Shown in pieces: positions 1-44,429 of a stretch of 64,000 nt of DNA (position 1 is the stretch's first letter; each line of letters starts with the position of its first letter). Under the pieces are notes generated by a model. The model saw only the letters and a list, made by a program, of their open reading frames with translations, was not told the origin of the DNA and searched no databases. The translations under genes were made by a program, and so were the position numbers. The stretch comes from Diorhabda sublineata. Its lineage: Eukaryota > Arthropoda > Insecta > Coleoptera > Chrysomelidae. The stretch is taken from NCBI RefSeq assembly GCF_026230105.1, contig NC_079484.1:3053805-3117804 (forward strand), written 5' to 3'.

Positions 1-682
1 ACGAGTTTTATGCAAGATATGATGCAATAATTTAGTGAGGTAGCTAAATAGTGGATAGTGTAGTAGAATTGAACAAATTTCTCCTTGGAAGCGACGCGTT
101 TTCTCAAGATTCCTCACGAGATATTTCGTTGGAGTAAAACACTATAATGAATATGGATTATTTGAGGAAACCCTTGCACGTGTTTTCAAGTGAATCGACA
201 ACAAAAGCTGAGAACCAGCGTTCTTTAAGCTGTCTCAACAACTTACAAGATAAATCTAGCATAGATTATTAATCTATCAATATTTATTTGGTATTATATT
301 TTTTATTGTACTCAATTTACACTTGCAGCTGCTTTGATATCACTACGACGTTGTTTTTTAAAGAATAATCTGCTAAATATAAGGAAAAATAATTGTCGAG
401 TAAATAGCGTGGTCGATATTTCTTGTACACAACATAATCATACGTAAAGAATAATTTAAGAAATTGAAATTCCTTTCTAATATTCTGCCAGGACAATAAA
501 TTTTTTGTGAAATGTGAAGTAGACGTTAAGCTGTGAGCAATTCGATTGCGTTGTTGATGTGTGTGATAATTCGAATAAAAGTATTAAACATTCCAAATCA
601 ATAGACGTATCGACCACGCTAAAGACAATAAAACCAATTTGATATTCTCGAATAAAAAAAAATAGAATGAAGAGATACATAC
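1..682 (-). other. Intron 3' of the last visible calcineurin exon (partial)
   Basis: Low-complexity A+T-rich sequence. It was searched for the next calcineurin exon, which should encode the calmodulin-binding helix; none was seen. No repeat or mobile-element motif was recognised. Confidence 0.6.
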
Positions 683-31829
<31,147 letters not shown>

Positions 31830-32489
31830 CTGCAACAAAGAAAATACATTATCAGTAAACATATTAAGCTAATGAAAATAGTTTTTTTCAGCTAAAAATA
31901 ACTCAAATTTACTCTTTTAATATGACTTTAAGAAGAAAATATAACGAAGACAAGGCTATATCCCCTAGTACGTATTTTTGAATAACATTTAAATAAAGTG
32001 TGGAATTTAAATTAAAAAAAAAACTAGTTACTATGCATAGTGAAATTTCGGTGAACAAAACTCAGCTCAGAAACGAACTCACTAAAGACAATATCAAGGT
32101 TCAAGATCCAATTGTTTCCAATCAATTACGTTAAAAATATCAAACCGAAAAGCGTGTAAAAACATATGTAATACATAATGAACATGTTGTTTGCTTTAAA
32201 GGATCATCAGGTGTATGTATTGAATCCAATTAGTTGTTTAATGCAGTTTGTGGTGATACGCAATCTGAAGAAAAAAGCAACAGTCAAAAGATTTTATATA
32301 AAATTTGTACAAACAATATATATACAAAAGGGAAAATCCTCAAAGAAAGTTTCTTTCTGATACTAATCATCCTATAGTAGAAAAAAGCTGCCTCAACTGA
32401 CTCCTGAAATTCGCTATCGTCACAATTATTTATTTCAATGAAATTCCTTCTTTCTGTAAACATTTCAAATCTGGTCTGCTGAAGAATCT

Positions 32490-32690
32490 ACCGAAATAAT
32501 CGCTTGGTATCACCAGAAATCGGCGTTGAACTGCAGTGGATCCTTAACCATCGAGATTAGATTGAAAAGGTTCTTTGGACAAATAAATCTTTGTTTGAGC
32601 TATCCTGTGCAAAATGAACGTTCGATCCAGTGCCCAGGAAAAGATGATTCCACACTGGGTAGCCCCAACAATGAAGACTGGCCTTTGTCT
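32490..32690 (+). mobile_element. Tc1-like transposase fragment, left half
   Basis: The + strand reads, across a stop, IEKVLWTNKSLFELSCAK, then TFDPVPRKR, matching the Tc1 block WKKVLWTDESKFELFGAKRR. The first catalytic Asp of DES is Asn here. Upstream helix-turn-helix regions are not recognisable. It probably belongs to the same element as 33370-33878. Confidence 0.6.
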
Positions 32691-32959
32691 TGCATTTTTA
32701 ACAAAAAATTAGACACTAACTTTATCACAGATTCTAGCGAGATGAATGAAAATGCTTCCTAGTTCATTTAAAAAAAAAATCAATTACAACCATTCCAAAA
32801 ATACGCATTCCACATCATGTAAGGGCGCCATTAGTGCAGATAAGTATGTTTGATATAATATATTCTCGTTCTTGATTTTTGATACATTTCAAACTGCTTT
32901 TATGAGATGATTTTGTGTACCTATACTCTTTAGAATCAATTATAAAATGCAAGACTCTT

Positions 32960-33370
32960 GCAGCCAGTTCAAGACCAAGACCATATATGAGGCTGCAAGA
33001 CCAAGAACGGACTATGCAGGACAAAGACCATATATGAGGCTGCAAGACCAAAAACGGACTATGCAGGACGAAGACCACATATGAGGCTGCAAGACCAAGA
33101 ACGGACTATGCAAGATCAAAACCACATATGAGGCTACAAGACCAAGAACGGACTATGCAGGACGAAGACTACATATGAGGCTGCAAGACCAAGAACGGAC
33201 TATGCATGACCAAGACCACATATGAGGCTGCAAGACCAAGAACGGACTATGCAGGACGAAGACCACATATGAAGCTGCAAGACCAAGAACGGTCTATGCA
33301 GGACGAAGACCACATATGAGGCTGCAAGACCAAGAACGGACTATGCAAGACCAAGACTACATATGACGCT
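32960..33370 (+). repeat. 47-bp minisatellite, about 8.5 copies
   Basis: GAGGCTGCAAGACCAAGAAC-type words begin at 32989, 33036, 33083, 33130, 33177, 33224, 33271 and 33318, an exact 47-bp period. The last copy at 33365 decays into GACGCTGAAAAG. It lies between two Tc1 halves. Confidence 0.97.
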
Positions 33371-33878
33371 GAAAAGTACCCCGTTCCATCGGGTTGACGA
33401 TTAATTGGAGATGTATTCATTTTCCAACAGGACAATGATCCCAAGCATAGTTAAAAATTAAGCGGAGGATATTTAGGAGAGAAAGAGGCACAAGGGGTGT
33501 TAATAAATATGTTTTGGCCTCCTCAAAGCCCGGATCTCAATCTCATTGAACTTTTGCGGTAAAAACTTGATAGAAACGTTCGTAATTGCGGCCCATCTTC
33601 GTGAGAAGCAATGTGGGGAATGCTTTATGTGAAAGTTGAAGTGATATATCACAAGACACTATCAAAAAATTGATTTTTTGAAAAGAGCCGTAGAATGTAA
33701 AGGAGTATTATTTTATGAAAAATCAGTTTACCTAATTAAAACCTTTTTTAGTAAGGATAGTTTTCAAGTATATTGATTGTTTTTGTAGATGATTTAACAG
33801 TTTAATTAATTATTGGAATTTGATTTAATTTTCACCAATTTTTTTACGATGGTCTTGAAATTTTGGCCTGCAGTGTAA
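33370..33878 (+). mobile_element. Tc1-like element, right half with terminal sequence
   Basis: Reads WRCIHFQQDNDPKHS, then FWPPQSPDLNLIELLR, a stop, KLDRNVRNCGP and the usual tail. These are the second and third catalytic blocks of Tc1. The distal sequence AATTTTGGCCTGCAGTG followed by TA at 33879-33880 looks like a Tc1 inverted terminal end at its TA target. Stops show it is inactive. Confidence 0.75.
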
Positions 33879-34469
33879 ATTAACCGTTCCTAATTTTTTC
33901 CGGTGTGTTTATACATTATATTCTCGAACACTATTTTGTTTGTATTAAAAATATAGACGAAATTTATGAGTTTCAATAGCGTGTGTATAATAATTATTAA
34001 CATCAACCGTTTTAGCAATTAGCAGAATCTTGTTTTTCGAAACCACATGACAAATAGCGAAATTGTTAATTTCCAAACAAAACCAGTATTTTCTCTACAA
34101 GCAAAAGATGAACAAAAGAAGGAAACAAAAGGGAAACTCATTGGACTTTCCATTGCTATACACAAAATAAAACGGCATTTGTCTAGATATTAAAATTGAA
34201 ACGAAATTTTGTACTTGTTATTACAGTTATTTGTTCGTGTAATTGAAAAAACAACCAATAAACAGAAATACAAACAATCGATTTATTTGTGTAACGTCTC
34301 TCGGTCTAAATACCGAAGTTTTACCCTCAATCCCAAATATTGGTCGGGAAAGAACAATGTGCGTGCCAAAGAAATATTTGCTTCTAACTCGAAAAAGGTT
34401 CGATGTAGAAAATGCTGATGACGAAGCTAACAACCAATAAGATACTTCACACATCAATAAAACACTGAA

Positions 34470-35140
34470 AGGAAGCAACAGACAAACAGGTACAAACCTA
34501 ACCTAACCTAACGAAAAAGTCTGCAGCAGATCGTTCAGCATTCCTTATGGATCGCGAGCGTCTTTTAGGACAGCGAAACTGGTCAGTGTTATCCAGCGCT
34601 GATTCCATCCAAATGGAAAACGATCTTCAATCGATGTTGATGCATATATTTGACTGGAAAAGGTTCTTAGATCAAAATTAAAGATCCAATTTCCTTCTTG
34701 ACCACATTAATGTACACTGAAAGGAAGCAACAGACAAGACATTCTAAGGTACAAACCTAACCTAACCTAACGAAAAAGTCTGCAGTAGATCGTTCAGCAT
34801 TCCTTATGGATCGCGAGCGTCTTTTAGGACAGCGAAACTGGTCAGTGTTATCCAGCGCTGATTCCATCCAAATGGAAAACGATCTTCAATCGATGTTGAT
34901 GCATATATTTGACTGGAAAATGTTCTTAGATCAAAATTAAAGATCCAATTTCCTTCTTGGCCACATTAATGTACACTGAAAGGAAGCAACAGACAAGACA
35001 TTCTAAGGTACAAACCTAACCTAACCTAACGAAAAAATCTGCAGCAGATCGTTCAGCATTCCTTAGGACAGCGAAACTGGTCAGTGTTATTCAGCGATGA
35101 TCTTCATCCAATTTCCTTCTTGACCACATTAATGTACTTG
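34470..35140 (+). repeat. 259-bp tandem repeat with telomere-like CCTAA runs
   Basis: TACAAACCTAACCTAACC begins at 34491, 34750 and 35009, steps of exactly 259 bp. Each has three CCTAA units, the complement of TTAGG. The third copy is internally deleted after CATTCCTTA. Shared landmarks are GGAAGCAACAGACAA and GATCGTTCAGCATTCC. No coding content recognised. Confidence 0.92.
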
Positions 35141-36129
35141 TCGAAGAAAAATGAGACTCCCATAAGAGAGAAAGAAGTTATGTTATAAGGTAGGTTCAAT
35201 TTTGTGGAGGAGTTGGTTTATTTCTGGAACAGCTCTGTTATTGAAAAGATTTTCGACTACAGAGCGCGTGTTTCCGTCTATAATCGTGGGAGATATGAAA
35301 AAATTAGAAGTACCGACGATAATAACGGAACAGATACAAGAAAACGGTTGAAAACCTGCAACATCAACGATAATAGATTACGAAGATAACGCCGAAGGAG
35401 TTGAAAGTGAATTACTCACTTGACCCCGCAGACTTACATCAACAAAGGATTGATAAACAAACATTGAAATATAAATAGAGCGAGAATAATTGAAAATCTG
35501 TAAAAACAAATATTCCTGAAAGTTCAACAGTAGAAACCAATTGCGGCTAAACATAATATACAAACTGACTTACAAAAAGAATTATTATCATCGTTTTCTT
35601 TGACAAAGAAGGTCAAGATTTTTCCTTGCTGATATTAAAATCTATGGAAATGATTTCCTGAAATTTTTAAAATTAAAATTACGTTTAATCACGAAATTAC
35701 TGACTTCGATTATAATTTTACACACGAATGCGCAAAACTGTTATCTTATAAAAGAGATTAAATATGCATTTCATGGTTGGAAGTTATCACATTCTTCATG
35801 AAAGCGATTTGAGCGTTTTCAGAAACTACTACCGTAATTTGAATCACTTCCTAAGGAGCGGTTACGATAAGTGTTCGAGATTAATAAAAACCAAGTCACG
35901 CTTTTTCTACCAACAGAAAAAAAGTGTTATATTTCTGCCCTATATTTTACTTTCTTTAGTCGACATGAAACTTAGAAAGGGAAACTTGGAAAACTGAAAG
36001 TCATGCTTCGAAGTCGTGAGTAACGCTGTTGATAATACGATACTAGTCTTCATAGACAAAATTTCAGCTCCAAGTGATAGATAAGTCACTTTACACGATA
36101 TTTGAAATATAAAATGAAGTAAAAGGCTT

Positions 36130-37072
36130 TTAACACGTTGACTGCCACGGCAAAGTTCAGAATTCCGTTTAAAATCACAGATTTAATTATATTATATTAT
36201 TAAAAACTCAAATTCTAGTGCATAGTTATCACAAAAAGAGGTGTTACGAGTTATCTCGTAGTTGGCTCTTCGCGGAAGCCAACTAGGAGTTAATACGTAC
36301 GCAGACACGATTCTACCTGTCGCTTCTCTAAAGCTAAATCATATACACGCGTCCATATTCGTCAGTAGTATCCCAGAAATTGTCGAGTGCATTACATTTA
36401 CGTCTTTCTTGACTTGACTGATAAGAAAAGACCGCTGACTCAAAATGAAATTGAATACTACGCAAAGTGACTCCGAATTAGACGGGATTTTTGAGAATTC
36501 AAGTGATAGTGAAGATGTAGTCGTCTCCGAACCTGAATTTGATCTCGAATCTGAAATGTCGATGATTTCCAAACAGCAACATCAAATGCGAATGATAATT
36601 TGTGGACAGATATGCAACAAAATCCTGAATTATTTCTGTTGCAAGAAAATGTTGGTGTGGTGTGTGAATTTCTTGCATTACTTGTGGAACAAACTGCGCA
36701 AGAAATTGAAATAGAAAAATCTAATAAGTAACTTCTTCTAAAATAAAACTGACCAAGTTCAGAGAAGAATTCGTCGTCGCGTTGATTGGAGAAGAGATTT
36801 AACAGCAAGAGCTTCATTATTTAGCGAGTCTACCGAAAAAAAGTAGCGTCCGACAAAGCCGTATGTACCCAAAGAGAAAAACGCAGAAAAAACGCGTTAT
36901 TTCTGTCCAGCATTTAAAGAAAAGCCAACCCTTTGTGCGGAAGATTGCTTTAAGAAGTTCCACAAACAATAAAATATTATTTTATTTCGTTAATTATATT
37001 TTTTGTTCCTACCCAAATGTGGGAAGTAAACCACCGGACGAGATAACTCCTAGTTGGCAGTCAACGTGTTAA
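36130..37072 (+). mobile_element. piggyBac-family deletion derivative, 935 bp, TTAA target duplication
   Basis: Perfect inverted ends CACGTTGACTGCCA (36134-36147, and its complement ending at 37068) are flanked by TTAA at 36130-36133 and 37069-37072. Inside, an acidic N-terminal frame starts at 36445 (MKLNTTQSDSELDGIFENSS). After a large internal deletion the C-terminal Cys-rich end is visible near 36870-36970: KTRYFCPAFKEKPTLCAEDC, then FKKFHKQ and a stop. The catalytic DDE domain is missing. It could be mobilised only by a full-length relative. Confidence 0.88.
36445..36972 (+). pseudogene. Remnant of piggyBac transposase inside the deletion derivative
   Basis: An acidic Ser/Asp/Glu-rich N-terminus (NSSDSEDVVVSEPEFDLESE) is followed by frame changes, then the Cys/His-rich C-terminal motif CPAF...PTLCAEDCFKKFH that binds element ends in this family. 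The central catalytic domain is absent, so there is no function as a transposase. Confidence 0.75.
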
Positions 37073-38289
37073 ACTCGTAAAAGAACTGAATTTAAAAAGA
37101 AGTAGGTCTTTAAACCAAAAAATTATCTAAATAATGTGCAATAATGAGAAACAATTCACATAACCTCAAAATGTTCAAAACATGGAAATAAAAAACGTAA
37201 GAAACGTTTGTGAGCTTGTAGGCGCGTGCAAGTGAAGCCTGTAATGGTACAATGGGTATCGGCATGTCCCTTTTATCAAAGACAGATTCGTAATCGTAGA
37301 AATATAAAATTGTAGCAATAGGAATCTATTTTTTTATAATAAAACTGATATTTTCATATCTATCATTAAATGCTTATTGTATACGTTGTAGCTATAAGTA
37401 ACGAGACTAGAAAAAGTAGGCATGCGTCAAATATTAACGACTGTCAGCTGTTTATACTATTGTAGACAAACCAGTATAGCCGTTGTCTTAATTACCAAAA
37501 ATATTTGAATATATCGAAGATGCTAATAAACAAATATTTCTAAAAGCGAACAGCAAAAATTATAATTACAAATGTACGTTTTGGTTTATATTTTTTTCTA
37601 TTCTATTGATTGGATACCCATTTTAAGGTTTCCCTTGGTTATTTAATCTTAATTACCCTCGTAAGAAACAATTATGACTTTCAGGGGTTTCATCTTATTA
37701 GAAAATATCGAGTCGCGGAAAAAGTGAAAAAAATCTCAACGGGATTGATGAATATTTTTGGAAAAATTCAAAAAAAAATCATTTTGAATCAATATTTGTC
37801 ATTTTTTTAACGATAAATTGTTTTAAGAATATCAACGTTAGTATCTAAGGTATAAAAGACCCTTAGGTCTTCCAAATTATGCTTAAAAAACTATTGTATT
37901 ACGATAATATACGGCAATCGAAAGGTAAATGTAGAAATTTCGTTTCCACTAAAATCATTGGTATGGACAAAAATGTGAAATTTATTCCATCCGATAACAG
38001 AGCAGCCTTCCAAGCCCTCGAAATTTTGTAAAATTAAGTCTCTGAACTCGCTAGGATATAACAATATAATTACTATGAAGTGAGTAACCACAAACTTTCA
38101 TAGGTTTCCCAAGAAGCCATCAAGTAATGAACTGGGAAATGGGGAAATGAAAGAAACTTAAAACTCTTGAACCAAGTTCTGAACCAAGAAATTTCTTATC
38201 TTACTAATTGGAATCTACAATTGCAAAAAAATCACCTATTAGAGAACCTGTTAATCAAAGGATTAGAAGGGTTTGGAGTACGACAGCCT

Positions 38290-41200
38290 CATCAAGTTGA
38301 TTCAACGTCATTGCAAACGCTATAACCGAAGGAAAAAAGGAATAAAATACGTGGAACTACCCCGAGGGCAAAAAAATAGACATTTCCACTAACCCCATAA
38401 AATTATGAAAAAAAATGAGCCCTGGAGGAGACTGATGATTCCAACAGATGAGTTATGGGGGAGTAGTCATGTAGGAAAGCCTTTTAAGTTGATTAAGGTC
38501 ATCGCACACACCATGACCGAAGTAAAAAAGGAATAAAATACGTGGAACTGCCCCGAGGGCGAAAAAGAATAGACATTTCCACTAACCCCATAAAATTATG
38601 AAAAAAAATGAGCCCTGGAGGAGACTGATGATTCCAACAGATGAGTTATGGGGGAGTAGTCATGTAGGAAAGCCTTTTAAGTTGATTAAGGTCATCGCAC
38701 ACACCATGACCGAAGTAAAAAAGGAATAAAATACGTGGAACTGCCCCGAGGGCGAAAAAGAATAGACATTTCCACTAACCCCATAAAATTATGAAAGAAA
38801 ATGAGCCCTGGAGGAGACTGATGATTCCAACAGATGAGTTATGGGGGAGTAGTCATGTAGGAAAGCCTTTTAAGTTGATTAAGGTCATCGCACACACCAT
38901 GACCGAAGTAAAAAAGGAATAAAATACGTGGAACTGCCCCGAGGGCGAAAAAGAATAGACATTTCCACTAACCCCATAAAATTATGAAAGAAAATGAGCC
39001 CTGGAGGAGACTGATGATTCCAAAAGATGAGATATGGTTGAGTAGTCATGTAGGAAAGCCTTTTAAGTTAATTAAGGTCATCGCACACGCCATGACCGAA
39101 GGAAAATAGGAATAAAATACGTGGAACTACCCCGAGGGACAAAAAATAGACCTTTCCACTAACCACATAAAATTATGTTAGAAAATGAGCCCTGGAGGAG
39201 ACCGATGATTCCAACAGATGAGATATGGTGGAGTAGTCATGTAGGAAAGCCTTTTAAGTTAATTAAGATCATCGCACACGCCATGACCGAAGTAAAAAAG
39301 GAATAAAATACGTGGAACTATCCCGAGGGCGAAAAAGAATAGACATTTCCACTAACCACATAAAATTATGTAAGAAAATGAGCCCTGGAGGAGACCGATG
39401 ATTCCAATAGATGAGATATGTTGGAGTAGTCATGTAGGAAAGCCTTTTAAGTTAATTAAGATCATCGCACACGCCATGACCGAAGTAAAAAAGGAATAAA
39501 ATACGTGGAACTACCCCGAGGGCGAAAAAGAATAGACATTTCCACTAACCACATAAAATTATGTAAGAAAATGAGCCCTGGAGGAGACTGATGATTCCAA
39601 CAGATGAGATATGGTGGAGTAGTCGTGTAGGAAAGCCTTTTAAGTTGATTAAGGTCATCGCACACGCCATGACCGAAGTAAAAAAGGAATAAAATACGTG
39701 GAACTACCCCGAGGGCGAAAAAGAATAGACATTTCCACTAACCACATAAAATTATGTAAGAAAATGAGCCCTGGAGGAGACTGATGATTCCAACAGATGA
39801 GATATGGTGGAGTAGTCATGTAGGAAAGCCTTATAAGTTAATTAAGATCATCGCACACGCCATGACCGAAGGAAAAAAGGAATAAAATACGTGGAACTAC
39901 CCCGAGGGCGAAAAAGAATAGACATTTCCACTAACCCCATAAAATTATGAAAGAAAATGAGCCCTGGAGGAGACTGATGATTCCAACAGATGAGATATGG
40001 TGGAGTAGTCATGTAGGAAAGCCTTTTAAGTTAATTAAGATCATCGCACACGCCATGACCGAAGGAAAATAGGAATAAAATACGTGGAACTACCCCGAGG
40101 GACAAAAAATAGACCTTTCCACTAACCCCATAAAATTATGAAAGAAAATGAGCCTTGGAGGAGACTGATGATTCCAACAGATGAGATATGGTGGAGTAGT
40201 CATGTAGGAAAGCCTTTTAAGTTAATTAAGATCATCGCACACGCCATGACCGAAGTAAAAAAGGAATAAAATACGTGGAACTACCCCGAGGGCGAAAAAG
40301 AATAGACCTTTCCACTAACCACATAAAATTATGTTAGAAAATGAGCCCTGGAGGAGACCGATGATTCCAACAGATGAGATATGGTGGAGTAGTCATGTAG
40401 GAAAGCCTTTTAAGTTAATTAAGATCATCGCACACGCCATGACCGAAGTAAAAAAGGAATAAAATACGTGGAACTATCCCGAGGGCGAAAAAGAATAGAC
40501 ATTTCCACTAACCACATAAAATTATGTAAGAAAATGAGCCCTGGAGGAGACTGATGATTCCAACAGATGAGATATGGTGGAGTAGTCGTGTAGGAAAGCC
40601 TTTTAAGTTGATTAAGGTCATCGCACACGCCATGACCGAAGTAAAAAAGGAATAAAATACGTGGAACTACCCCGAGGGCGAAAAAGAATAGACATTTCCA
40701 CTAACCACATAAAATTATGTAAGAAAATGAGCCCTGGAGGAGACTGATGATTCCAACAGATGAAATATGGTGGAGTAGTCATGTAGGAAAGCCTTTTAAG
40801 TTAATTAAGATCATCGCACACGCCATGACCGAAGGAAAAAAGGAATAAAATACGTGGAACTACCCCGAGGGCGAAAAAGAATAGACATTTCCACTAACCC
40901 CATAAAATTATGAAAGAAAATGAGCCCTGGAGGAGACTGATGATTCCAACAGATGAGATATGGTGGAGTAGTCATGTAGGAAAGCCTTTTAAGTTAATTA
41001 AGATCATCGCACACGCCATGACCGAAGGAAAATAGGAATAAAATACGTGGAACTACCCCGAGGGACAAAAAATAGACCTTTCCACTAACCACATAAAATT
41101 ATGAAAGAAAATGAGCCTTGGAGGAGACTGATGATTCCAACAGATGAGATATGGTGGAGTAGTCATGTAGGAAAGCCTTTTAAGTTAATTAAGATCATCG

Positions 41201-42050
41201 CACACGCCATGACCGAAGGAAAAAAGGAATAAAATACGTGGAACTACCCCGAGGGCGAAAAAGAATAGACATTTCCACTAACCCCATAAAATTATGAAAG
41301 AAAATGAGCCCTGGAGGAGACTGATGATTCCAACAGATGAGATATGGTGGAGTAGTCATGTAGGAAAGCCTTTTAAGTTAATTAAGATCATCGCACACGC
41401 CATGACCGAAGTAAAAAAGGAATAAAATACGTAGAACTACCCCGAGGGCGAAAAAGAATAGACATTTCCACTAACCACATAAAATTATGTAAGAAAATGA
41501 GCCCTGGAGGAGACTGATGATTCCAACAGATAAGATATGTTGGAGTAGTCGTGTAGGAAAGCCTTTTAAGTTGATTAAGGTCATCACACGCCATGACCGA
41601 AGTAAATAAGGAATAAAATACGTGGAACCACCCCGAGGGAAAAAAGAGAATAGACTTTTCAACTAATCCTGTGAGAATGTGGAGGAGAGCGAGCCGCAAA
41701 GAAGACTGATGATTCTGTCTTATCTAACTAACTGGAATATTTCAATAAACAAACACCGCAGATTAAAGATCCTGCTAATCGGAATTGGAAAGATCTCGAG
41801 TATCAACTTGATTAAGGTCGTCACGAACACCAGTTCCGAGGAAAAGAAGGAATAATGGTACTGCTATCCTGAAGGTAAGAAGAGCTACCAAGGCACGTCT
41901 TTCTCGAACACTATAACCTTCAAAATTCAAGATCAATATCCATAGGCATCTTCACACGGCAGGCACCACTCGAACTCCTCCAGTTTAATCTTTTGTACAT
42001 AAAACAAAGAATAGGTATTTCCACTAACCCTGGAGATGGAGATAGAATCC
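38290..42050 (+). repeat. 193-bp tandem array, ~18 copies, with 963-bp higher-order repeat
   Basis: CCATGACCGAAGTAAAAAAG-type words occur at 38511, 38704, 38897, 39090, 39281, 39474 and on to about 41600, a monomer of 191-193 bp. Variants recur every five monomers: GTAGTCGTGTAGG at about 39622, 40585 and 41548, and the GGAAAATAGG variant at about 39095, 40059 and 41022. This gives a period of 963 bp over three blocks. A minus-strand 67-codon frame also recurs at 39462, 40425 and 41388, purely as a consequence. Edge monomers (38290-38490 and 41690-42050) are much more diverged. Confidence 0.95.
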
Positions 42051-43862
42051 CTTCTTGAAATGTATCGTTCTTTGAGGAATTGATTTCGCGTAGTTTGCAC
42101 TACACACTACAGAGATAAATGCATGATTCATTCATTTCTGGTATTAGTATTTTCCAGAAAGTTTCTTATAACATTAGTCCAATAATACTTAATGTCCATG
42201 ATAAATTTCATTAAAATAGGAAAAGCCGTTTTGAATTTATAATGAAAAACAAAAAAAATTGTCTTCAAGGTCTCCAGAAACTAAACTGATCGACTTAGTA
42301 CCAAGTTAAGTCCACTGGAGTCGGTCTAAAAATATTTTTATATGTGTATATGAAGATATTGTATGAAATTAAATATTTTTTATATTAAAACAATGCTAAA
42401 AATGTCAACTTCACTTTTCAATCGATGTTAAAACATAATATCGTCCTCCTATATTATATAATAATCAGTTTACACCGGAACAGCTCTAGTTATATCGTGT
42501 AAATTAGTAGTTAATTTGCATTTATGCCGTTCATCATCATTAATAGCTATTGTTTATCGTTTAGCATTAATTTATATTGATTCCATCGCGTTTTGAATTT
42601 ACGTAAGCTCGGAATCTTGTCGAACTGGCCCAAATTAATTTATTCAAAATAACTAATATTGCAAAACATTTTTTTTTGAAACTGTTCATCACTCATTCAA
42701 AGGTCAACAACATCTGCTAAGATTATTAAAAATATCTGTCATTAAATCCGTTATATAAGAATATCTTGGGCAGTTTAAAAGGAAAATTTAGAGTCCTCTA
42801 ACCATGGATGAAGTGTTTATTAATGTTTATAAATAGGTATGTTGAAGGTGTCTATAAAAATCAAAAAAGTACAAGCAAAAAGTCTAAATGTCTTGAATGA
42901 TGACTAAAGCAGTGATGAATGAGAAATCAGAAGGACCCCAGCAGGAATACAAAGACACCGCAATCGAAATGAGGTAGGTGCAAGTGAAGTAGGTCACAAA
43001 AAGAGTCCAAAACGCAAAAAAAAATGGATGTGGAAGATGGACAAAAGAAAAGCCGCCGATCCGACCAGAACACGAAAATAAACGCGCAATAATGGACCGA
43101 CGACTTACTTTTAACTAAAACAACTTGAACAGAGTGGGAAATTTGAGGGAAAGACACCAAATTTTGGTTCGTAAGGAGTATCATAATACCGATAATCAAA
43201 TACGCAAGAAGAAACTGCATACGCAACAAAAAATCATGATGAAAACAAGCGATTGATGTTTACTGAATTATTTGAACTATAGGACGAATTTGAACCAGAA
43301 AAAGTACTTGATATAATGGAAGTGAATCAGAAAAGATGCATCCAAGAGCAGGAAAACGACTTGAGCTAGAACTGGGATGCATTTTCCTTATCAAAGCGGG
43401 AGGTACGAAAAATTTTACGTTTAATATTCGTAGGTTTCAATAGTACTTATATTGACGTCATGTTTATTGACAATATTGAAAAGTTAATATTCGTGCGTTT
43501 GCAGTAAACAATTTATTATAGACGTACGTAGTTCCAGCATTGCCAGATTGTTTATGAAAAAATTAAATCGATTATTATACGTTATGTTGCTTTTTTTGTC
43601 CCTGTATGTAAAAATAGTAACGTTTGTTTATTTGATATACAGTATGTCGCATTGAGACACCGTCATTTAATGATTATTCTATTTAAAAAGTACTCGGAAC
43701 TAAAAAAAATATTACAAGGACCACTCTGTATATTTTGAGACGCCACGAGTTAAATCTGATAATACTGCTAGTTTGAAATAAGCCAACCCTTTAGTAATAA
43801 GCTTTAACTGCAGTTGAGTTGCTGCTACCGCATACAAAAACACAAAAAATATGAAAAAAATG

Positions 43863-44401
43863 GGTAATTATCCAGATTAGGTTACACCGATTTCGTTAAA
43901 ATTTTAGTATGTTACAGAGAGAATTATGCTGAATAATTTGATATATATGTAGGGCGCGGAAATCATCCCTTTACATAGTTTTTCAACTTTGAAGTTCCAG
44001 AAAATAAAAAATAATTTGTATTTCTTCATTTCTTTAGGATGTAACATAAAATTTGTAGAGAATTTAGGCTAGTTAGTATCGTTTTTATTCGCCTTTGACC
44101 ATGAAAAAATAAAATTCTATGAATTTTTGTTTTTTACTGTTTATTGATTGATATTCTATTAATATTCTTAGTTAAAATTAAAGGTTAGGTTAGATTAAGT
44201 TAGGTTAGGTTAGACATAAGAAGCTAAACTATGATGTATAAATTATTTTTCTTTTTCTGGAAATTCAAAGTTGAAAAATTATGTAAAGGGATGATTTCCG
44301 CGCCCTACATATATATATCAAATTTTTCAGCATATTTTTCTCTATAACATACTAGAATTTTAACGAAATCGAAGGGGTGTAACCTAATCTAGATAATTAC
44401 C
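43863..44401. mobile_element. Foldback element with ~157-bp inverted arms
   Basis: GGTAATTATCCAGATTAGG at 43863 is mirrored by the complement ending at 44401. The arms match with about 90% identity by eye through GTAGGGCGCGGAAATCATCC and onward to AAAAATAATTT near 44018. The 220-bp loop contains GGTTAGGTTAG-type runs at about 44183-44216. No coding sequence; a non-autonomous MITE/foldback transposon is the likely class. Confidence 0.85.
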
Positions 44402-44429
44402 AAAAAACTACGGACTACTGATAAGAAGT

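Noticed and set aside
39462..41699. Minus-strand frames of 67-103 codons at 963-bp spacing as genes
   Set aside because: They are fragments of the 193-bp satellite whose phase permits an open frame once per higher-order block.
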